A stretch of DNA of 64,000 nt from Halomontanus rarus. GTDB taxonomy: Archaea > Halobacteriota > Halobacteria > Halobacteriales > Natrialbaceae. A model generated the notes under the pieces. That model was given only the letters and a program-made list of their open reading frames with translations, was not told the DNA's origin and did not search any database. Shown here piece by piece: positions 59,482 to 64,000 of the stretch (within the stretch, counting starts at the first letter, position 1; the number at the start of each line of letters is the position of its first letter). Position numbers and translations under genes: made by a program. The stretch is from NCBI RefSeq assembly GCF_029338335.1, contig NZ_CP119796.1; one strand, 5' to 3'.

Positions 59482-59703
59482 CTACCAGTAGGGATTCTCG
59501 AGCCGGCGCGTCGACCGCGCGCCGAGACCGACCAGTGCGAGGACGATTCCCACGGTCACCGCGAGGGTCGCGACTGTGGGTGCGAGGAGTTCGCCGGGGG
59601 ACTCGAGGGCGTACTCGATCACCAACGCTCGACCGCCGACGCCGATCAGTCCGAGAACGACGAGGGTACCGAACAGCGAAGCTAGCCGCTGGGATCGCGT
59701 CAT
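59482..59703 (-). CDS. Small two-TM membrane protein
   Basis: ATG 59703 (MTRSQRLASLFGTLVVLGLI) gives 73 residues with two hydrophobic helices (LASLFGTLVVLGLIGVGG and VATLAVTVGIVLALVGLG) joined by a short polar loop around residues 28-42 (VIEYALESPGELLAP). The C-terminus ends in ARSTRRLENPYW. It resembles conserved short haloarchaeal membrane proteins of unknown function. It is convergent with the uracil-DNA glycosylase and divergent from a smaller membrane frame at 59830. Confidence 0.7.
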   Translation of the reverse strand: MTRSQRLASLFGTLVVLGLIGVGGRALVIEYALESPGELLAPTVATLAVTVGIVLALVGLGARSTRRLENPYW

Positions 59704-59829
59704 GGTTCTCGAATCGAGAGACGATCGGAAAAACGCTCGGTCGATCGGACGAGACGGAGGTTCGGGGGAACGAACACGAACGAACACCGACGCGATTTTC
59801 GCCCTCGAGTCCGTCCCCGTACTCGAGCC

Positions 59830-60000
59830 GTGGCACTCGACGTCGGTGACTGGACCGCCATCTGCACAGCCGTCGCCGGCGGGGCCGGCGCACTTCTCAC
59901 CTGGGAGAGCGTGGCGATCGGACCACCGATACTCTGGTTCGCCGGCGGCCTCGTCGTCGGAGCGAGCGTCGCGACGGGACTTCTCGCGTGGCGGCGGTAA
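59830..60000 (+). CDS. Very small membrane protein (56 residues)
   Basis: GTG 59830 opens a 56-residue frame: VALDVGDWTAICTAVAGGAG, then ALLTWESVAIGPPILWFAGG, then LVVGASVATGLLAWRR. It has two hydrophobic helices with a short polar loop, a normal small-membrane-protein composition, and stops at TAA 60000. AT-rich GATTTTC about 35 bp upstream could be the promoter. It is divergent from the 73-residue membrane gene. It is easy to miss because of its size; function unknown. Confidence 0.6.
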   Translation: MALDVGDWTAICTAVAGGAGALLTWESVAIGPPILWFAGGLVVGASVATGLLAWRR

Positions 60001-60133
60001 CCATCGAATCCCGTGGGGCAGTCGGCGAAACGATCGGGACAGCACGCGTCGAATCGCCACCGACGACGCAATCGCCGGCGCGAGACGGCGACCGAAGCGT
60101 CGCGTTCAAGGGTGCCCGCGCCCCATCTCCGGT

Positions 60134-60910
60134 ATGATCGTCGTCGTTCCGGTCGACCCGCCGCGTGACGGACTCGTGCTCTCCTCGCTCGCCGAGACAA
60201 CGCCGCTCGCTCCATCGGAAGCGAGACGCCTCTACGAAGCGACGACCGCGGACGTCGTCCGAACGGTCGTCTCGAGCGGCGGCGAGTTGCTGGTGAACTA
60301 TCGGGACGAGGAGACGCTGCCGGCGGGCGACGGCGAAACGGACGGCGGCGCAGACGAACGCGCGGACGCGGAGACCGCAGTCCGAACGCTCGTCACCGAC
60401 GCTCTCGGCGAAGACGTCCTCGAGGCCGAGGACGTTCGGTTCGAACGCCAGGTCGGCTCGACACGAGCCGCACGCGTCGGTAACACCGTCACGCACCTTC
60501 TGGAACGGGAAGATCACGCGAGCGTCGGCATCCTCGAGCCGACGGCACCGCTGGTCGCACGAACCGAGATCGACGGGGCGGCGATGACAATCCGGCGAAA
60601 CGAGGTGGTTCTCGGGCCGGCACCCGGCGGGCGAGTGTACTTCACGTGTTTCGCCGAGCCGATCGACTTCGCGAACGTCTACACGACGCCGGAGCTGGGA
60701 ACGCTCGCAACCCACGGCGCGGATGCCGGATTGAACGTCGGTTTCGCACCGATGCTCCCGACCGTCGCGACCGAGGACGATCTGTGTTCGACGATCGCCG
60801 GACTCGAGGCTCGACGGGCCGCCGGACGGCCGGTCCCGGAGGCGACGGCGGCGGTCGTCGACGAGCTCGGGCTCGCGGTCGACGACGGACCGACGATCGT
60901 CCGCAGGTGA
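60134..60910 (+). CDS. DUF2064-like nucleotidyltransferase-fold protein
   Basis: ATG 60134 (MIVVVPVDPPRDGLVLSSLA) starts a 258-residue protein. The opening IVVVPVDPPR, PLAPSEARRLYEATTADVVR, GELLVNYRDEETLP, and later VGILEPTAPLVARTEIDGAA and VVLGPAPGGRVYFTCFAEPI fit the glycosyltransferase-A-like fold of CofC/DUF2064 proteins. The classic Lys/Arg signature of guanylyltransferase CofC is not clear, so DUF2064 is preferred. It could use nucleotides or sugar nucleotides. It ends 72 bp before tRNA-Ser; a TATA-like GCTTTTTGACC for the tRNA lies between. Confidence 0.75.
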   Translation: MIVVVPVDPPRDGLVLSSLAETTPLAPSEARRLYEATTADVVRTVVSSGGELLVNYRDEETLPAGDGETDGGADERADAETAVRTLVTDALGEDVLEAEDVRFERQVGSTRAARVGNTVTHLLEREDHASVGILEPTAPLVARTEIDGAAMTIRRNEVVLGPAPGGRVYFTCFAEPIDFANVYTTPELGTLATHGADAGLNVGFAPMLPTVATEDDLCSTIAGLEARRAAGRPVPEATAAVVDELGLAVDDGPTIVRR

Positions 60911-60982
60911 GCGCGCCGGTCGAGGCCGAAACGGCGAAGAGACCGACAACGCTTTTTGACCGGATGAGGAAGGCACAGTCGT

Positions 60983-61066
60983 GGTGGGGTGGCAGAGCGG
61001 ACCAACGCGCCTGCCTTGAGAGCAGGTGGCCGTCAGGCCTCATGGGTTCAAATCCCATCCCCACCG
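60983..61066 (+). tRNA. tRNA-Ser (anticodon UGA)
   Basis: The acceptor stem GGTGGGG pairs with CCCCACC at the 3' end, followed by discriminator G. The anticodon stem CCTGC/GCAGG closes a 7-base loop CTTGAGA with anticodon TGA at 61017-61019, reading UCA serine codons. A long variable arm (TGGCCGTCAGGCCTC) and the T-arm ATGGG-TTCAAAT-CCCAT complete a type II tRNA. The CCA end is not encoded. The TATA-like GCTTTTTGACC lies about 30 bp upstream. Confidence 0.93.
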
Positions 61067-61100
61067 TAAGCGGGCGACGCACGTCGCGTCGCGCCGAACG

Positions 61101-61166
61101 GAGACGGTGGGATTCGAATCAGGGAGGTGCTTACTCCGACCGTGGTTCAAATCCTGTCCCCTCCGC
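61101..61166. other. tRNA-like remnants (T-arm and 3' acceptor fragments)
   Basis: TGGTTCAAATCCTGTCCCCT plus CCGC (61143-61166) closely resembles the 3' third of the adjacent tRNA-Ser, and on the opposite strand GATTCGAATCCCACCGTC (61103-61120) looks like another T-arm end. Neither folds into a whole tRNA. They may be attachment-site relics or decayed tRNA genes. Confidence 0.4.
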
Positions 61167-61284
61167 TTTTGCGCGAGTACATACGCGAGCGAACGCGTAG
61201 ACGGAGGATTTGAACGAGAGGGACGACGACGCGCAGCGAAACTAACCAGTAACCCTTTTGCAACCCCCGTGCGCATCTCGAGGT

Positions 61285-61605
61285 ATGGACTGGCCACACG
61301 ATCCCGACGGCGAGGAGGGGAGTGAGGGAATGCGCAAGTACGGAATGGCAGTCATCGCGAAGAAAGTCGACGAAGACGGGGACTTTCCGCTCGCACGCGA
61401 GGAGTTCGTCGCCGAGTACGGCGACGATCCAATTCGACTGAACTACGCAAAGGTCGTCTCGCTGCGCGAGATCTTCGAGGGGGTCGACGCCGAGGAGTTC
61501 GAGACGATCGTCGACATGCACAAGGAAGTCGGGAAGGCGATGCGCGCGGGCGGGTTCTGGGACTACCACCCGGTCGGAGCGGACCCCGAGAAGAAGTCGG
61601 CGTAA
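61285..61605 (+). CDS. Conserved haloarchaeal protein (DUF5785-like)
   Basis: ATG 61285 (MDWPHDPDGEEGSEGMRKYG) gives 106 residues. The pattern MRKYGMAVIAKKVDEDGDFP, LAREEFVAEYGDDPIRLNYA, KVVSLREIFEGVDAEEFETI and AMRAGGFWDYHPVGADPE is a widespread short haloarchaeal family. It is soluble and acidic, with a conserved Asp/Glu/Tyr-rich face and no catalytic motif that I can name. It precedes the GTP cyclohydrolase III gene by 82 bp on the same strand. Function unknown; the DUF number is from memory. Confidence 0.85.
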   Translation: MDWPHDPDGEEGSEGMRKYGMAVIAKKVDEDGDFPLAREEFVAEYGDDPIRLNYAKVVSLREIFEGVDAEEFETIVDMHKEVGKAMRAGGFWDYHPVGADPEKKSA

Positions 61606-61687
61606 CCGACGTCTCGACCGTTCGTCAGCCATCACGGATCTGGATTGCGTACCACTTATATGACGGCCCCAGAAAGGGGCGACTACC

Positions 61688-62449
61688 GTGACGAACACGC
61701 AGGTTACGCTCGTTCAGATCGACAACTACGGCCCGTGGACCGTGACGCCAGAACCCAGGCGGGAAGCCGACCTTCAGACGCTGCAATCGCGGCTCTACGC
61801 CGACATCTCGCAGTTCGTCGGCGCCCGCGACGGCTACGTCTTCTTCACGCGGTTCGACAACATGATCGCCGTCACCAACGGTCTCGGTGTCGACGACCAC
61901 GCGCTCTTGCAGGAATCGATCGGCAACCGATACCCGGTGACGCTGAGCCTCGGCGTCGGGACCGATTCCAGTCCCGTCGCTGCCCTTTCGGATGCGACGG
62001 CGGCCCTCCAGAAGGCGGGCAGCGCACAGGACAGCGACCGGCGCGAGATTCTCGACGGGACCGTCCTCGCGGACGGCGACCGAACCGACGACGACGTCCA
62101 GATCGCCCACTTCGACGTCAACGACGCCACCGGCGAATACACCGACGAACTCAACGCCTTCGACAGCTTCATCGAGATCGAACAGGGGTACGCCGAACTC
62201 ATGCGTTACATGCGTACCGCCCACGAGAGCCTCTCCTTTTTCGTCGGCGGCGACAACATCATCGCCGTCTGCCCCGATCTCGAGTCGGCTGATTACCACG
62301 ACGCGATCGCCCACGTCGAGGAGACGGTCGACGTCGCACTCAAGGTCGGCGTCGGCCGCGCCCGGCACGCACAGGCCGCCGGTATGGTTGCCAAGCACGC
62401 GCTCGAGATCTGTCGCGAAGACGGGTCTCGAGTCGAACTCGAGTGGTGA
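61688..62449 (+). CDS. gch3: GTP cyclohydrolase III (IIa)
   Basis: GTG 61688 starts a 253-residue protein with the archaeal GTP cyclohydrolase III pattern: VTLVQIDNYGPWTVTPEPRR at the N-terminus, DISQFVGARDGYVFFTRFDN, YPVTLSLGVGTDSSPVAALS, then a second similar half with YMRTAHESLSFFVGGDNIIA and ALKVGVGRARHAQAAGMVAK. The two halves match the known pair of cyclase-like palm domains, each with metal-binding Asp. It makes 2-amino-5-formylamino-6-ribosylamino-pyrimidinone phosphate, the archaeal entry to riboflavin and F420-type deazaflavins. The MITE-like repeat begins 15 bp after its stop. Confidence 0.94.
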   Translation: MTNTQVTLVQIDNYGPWTVTPEPRREADLQTLQSRLYADISQFVGARDGYVFFTRFDNMIAVTNGLGVDDHALLQESIGNRYPVTLSLGVGTDSSPVAALSDATAALQKAGSAQDSDRREILDGTVLADGDRTDDDVQIAHFDVNDATGEYTDELNAFDSFIEIEQGYAELMRYMRTAHESLSFFVGGDNIIAVCPDLESADYHDAIAHVEETVDVALKVGVGRARHAQAAGMVAKHALEICREDGSRVELEW

Positions 62450-62464
62450 ACGGGAGCGATAGGT

Positions 62465-62577
62465 GCCACTGAAAGTCAATGCACACCTGATCGTACGAGG
62501 GGTGCGCGGTTCGGAGCGAGTACTGTGAGCGAGAACCGCGGACTGGGCGATCAATGTGTAAACCGTTTCAGTTGTCA
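62465..62577. mobile_element. MITE-like element, copy 2 (113 bp)
   Basis: Its left end, GCCACTGAAAGTCAATGCAC and onward to CTGATCG, is identical to copy 1 over 29 bp; its right end (GATCAATGTGTAAA, then GTTTCAGTTGTCA) matches it with a few changes. Flanks CGATAGGT and CGACAGGT fit an 8-bp target duplication. The centre differs from copy 1 and holds its own hairpin (GCGGTTC and GAACCGC). No coding capacity. Confidence 0.75.
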
Positions 62578-62752
62578 CGACAGGTTCTCGAGTGGCCGAT
62601 TCGGGCAGTATCGAACCGCCGATCTCGCGAGCAGTTCTGTCGCATTCGGCGTGACAAAATCTGGGACGAACCACCGAAAATAGAGCTTCGTCGGCTAATT
62701 TCATAAACGTGCCGGGAGTACCTTTTAGGTTGTCTGTGCTATCCGTTCACAC

Positions 62753-63331
62753 ATGGAATCGGAACTGCTGGTCAGGGACGTCCTGACGAAAGAATACGTC
62801 GGCGTCAGTGAATCCGATACGGTTCTCGGCGCCGTCGAGCTCATGCGGGAAGAACGGATCGGCTGCGTCCTCGCCGTCCGTGGAACGGAGCCGGTCGGAA
62901 TCATGACCGAGTGGGACGTTCTCGGACTCGTCGTCGACGAGCGCGACCCGGGGTCGACCACGGTCGAGGACGTGATGTCTACACCAGTGTTGACGATCGA
63001 GGCCGATCGGCCGCTTCCCGACGCCGCGACGCAGATGGCTCGAGAGAACCACCGAAATATGGTCGTTACGGACGGTGGTGAGCTCCTCGGTGTACTCACC
63101 CAGCGGGACATCATCGCCGCGGCGGGATCGTTTCAGGGGACGACGGCCGGACGGCCGGAAGCCGAGCCGATCGTTCAGGAGACGGTTACCGAGGGGTCGG
63201 AGAGCGAGCAACTCCCCAACGGCGGCACCGAGTACGCGACACAGGGCGTCTGTGAGTCCTGTGGATCGCTCACCGATTCGCTCAGGGAAACGAACGGCCG
63301 ACTCGTCTGTCCCGACTGTCGAAGTATCTGA
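62753..63331 (+). CDS. CBS-pair protein with C-terminal zinc ribbon
   Basis: A 192-residue protein. Two CBS motifs fill residues 5-125 (VRDVLTKEYVGVSESDTVLG ... VLAVRGTEPVGIMTEWDVLG; VEDVMSTPVLTIEADRPLPD ... NMVVTDGGELLGVLTQRDII). The C-terminus is a zinc ribbon with two CxxC pairs: GVCESCGSLTDSLRETNGRL and VCPDCRSI. The ribbon suggests nucleic-acid or protein contact, while CBS pairs sense adenosine ligands. TATA-like CCTTTTAGG about 30 bp before ATG 62753 suggests a leaderless transcript. Neighbours give no target. Confidence 0.9.
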   Translation: MESELLVRDVLTKEYVGVSESDTVLGAVELMREERIGCVLAVRGTEPVGIMTEWDVLGLVVDERDPGSTTVEDVMSTPVLTIEADRPLPDAATQMARENHRNMVVTDGGELLGVLTQRDIIAAAGSFQGTTAGRPEAEPIVQETVTEGSESEQLPNGGTEYATQGVCESCGSLTDSLRETNGRLVCPDCRSI

Positions 63332-63566
63332 GTCCCGCGGCGCGCGATCGTGCGATGTGCTCGATTTCCCCGACGGGCGACGACGGAGCCGATACCGCGG
63401 TCCAGTTTCGATCCAAACGACTTTCTCGAACGCGACTGGAGTACGAGACACCGATCGGCAGTTCTCCGTCCAGCCGGCGACGTTCGTTCGGCGTCCCGGC
63501 GGTGAGACGCCGGAGCACCTAGAGACGCCGATCACGACGGCCCGTCCGATCACCACCTCGACAGAG

Positions 63567-64000
63567 ATGACGACCCCAAACACCGATCTCCGAATCGAAT
63601 TCGCGACGGAAGCCGACCTCGAGACACTGGCCGACGACTGGATCGAACTCGCACGCGAACAGGAGCGCCACGGTTCGCACATCGTTCCAGATGCCAACCG
63701 GGAGGCTATTCGCGACGTGCTCGCCGGCCACCAGTTCAACGACGGCCTCCTCGTCGCGCGAACCACGGCGGACGACGTGGCGGGCTTCGCATCGTTCTCG
63801 CTCGAGCGAGGTATGTTCACGCTCGATTCGACGCGCGGGGTGCTCTCGAATCTGTACGTCAAGCCGTCGTACCGCGATCAGGGAATCGGCACGGCGCTCC
63901 TCGAGGAAGTCGAACACACCCTCGCAGAGCGCGGGGCGGCGGTCGTCATCCTCGAAGCGATGGCCGACAACGAGGCCGCTCGCCGGTTCTATCGCCGACA
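63567..64000 (+). CDS. GNAT-family acetyltransferase (3' truncated by window edge)
   Basis: ATG 63567 opens a frame still open at the window end (144 codons). It begins MTTPNTDLRIEFATEADLET and carries the GNAT core: VLSNLYVKPSYRDQGIGTAL with the acetyl-CoA pyrophosphate loop RDQGIG, followed by LLEEVEHTLAERGAAVVILE and MADNEAARRFYRR. The Asn-Glu-Ala-Ala-x-x-Phe-Tyr motif is typical of domain IV. The missing end is probably short, 10-25 residues. The substrate is unknown; ribosomal-protein or small-molecule acetylation is typical. Confidence 0.88.
   Translation, partial: MTTPNTDLRIEFATEADLETLADDWIELAREQERHGSHIVPDANREAIRDVLAGHQFNDGLLVARTTADDVAGFASFSLERGMFTLDSTRGVLSNLYVKPSYRDQGIGTALLEEVEHTLAERGAAVVILEAMADNEAARRFYRR

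Noticed and set aside
61101..61166. Second complete tRNA gene
   Set aside because: T-arm-like fragments are seen, but no matching 5' acceptor strand or anticodon arm can be paired, so a full tRNA is not supported.

Overview
The window is a GC-rich, gene-dense haloarchaeal chromosome segment, most like the Natrialbales (Natrialba/Haloterrigena/Natrinema type). The evidence is very acidic predicted proteins, many starts sitting about 25-30 bp downstream of a TATA-like element (leaderless style), Tat-type lipoprotein signals, an archaeal proteasome beta subunit, GTP cyclohydrolase III, bacterio-opsin-activator-like HTH regulators, a HalOD1-type protein, and the GfcR/glucose dehydrogenase pair known from Haloferax. 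No rRNA, CRISPR array or intact insertion sequence is visible. One tRNA-Ser(UGA) is present.

Layout. 0.1-6.3 kb: a tandem AAA ATPase converging on a long acidic coiled-coil protein, then a Tat lipoprotein sugar-dehydrogenase-like propeller. 6.4-10.7 kb: conserved haloarchaeal protein, glutaredoxin, gfcR and gdh (overlapping operon), and a divergent HAD hydrolase. 11-19.7 kb: HTH regulator with a tiny coupled upstream ORF, a double-hydrolase fusion, acyl-CoA dehydrogenase, HAD phosphatase, panB, an alpha/beta hydrolase and a DgoD-type sugar-acid dehydratase. 19.8-26 kb: an unusual same-strand run of four intensely acidic low-complexity proteins, two of them with near-perfect glycine zippers, followed upstream by an orphan TSPPY DNA methyltransferase and a two-TM acidic-tail protein. 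26-36.1 kb: membrane proteins, an FMN reductase, MutY, a class III aminotransferase, an MgtC/DUF4010 protein, an AI-2E-type permease and a PadR regulator; a small MITE-like element lies at 30.17 kb. 36.1-38.9 kb: AT-richer, hairpin-bearing, gene-poor DNA with a gene that lacks a normal start codon and a repeat-rich Tat lipoprotein with 16 N-glycosylation sequons. 38.9-43.1 kb: zinc-ribbon protein, small membrane protein, folD, a frameshifted gene and glyA. 43.3-50.2 kb: a CHAT-protease-like protein, TbsP regulator, XRE-CBS regulator, DUF555 protein, proteasome beta and a methyltransferase. 50.5-64 kb: lipoprotein, Gfo/Idh/MocA oxidoreductase, DUF389 protein, eIF2B-like protein, second HTH-10 regulator, HalOD1 protein, Mrp ATPase, Fe-S uracil-DNA glycosylase, DUF2064-like protein, tRNA-Ser, GTP cyclohydrolase III, a second MITE-like copy, a CBS protein and a truncated GNAT gene at the right edge.

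How the genes connect. Glucose dehydrogenase, GfcR, the DgoD-type dehydratase and TbsP point to an Entner-Doudoroff-type sugar catabolism theme spread over the window. FolD and GlyA form a one-carbon pair, PanB belongs to CoA synthesis, and GTP cyclohydrolase III to flavin/deazaflavin-type cofactor synthesis. The best candidate for an undescribed system is the acidic glycine-zipper cluster at 19.8-23.9 kb, with the CHAT-like protein at 43.3 kb second. All family names are from recognition of sequence motifs, without a database search.
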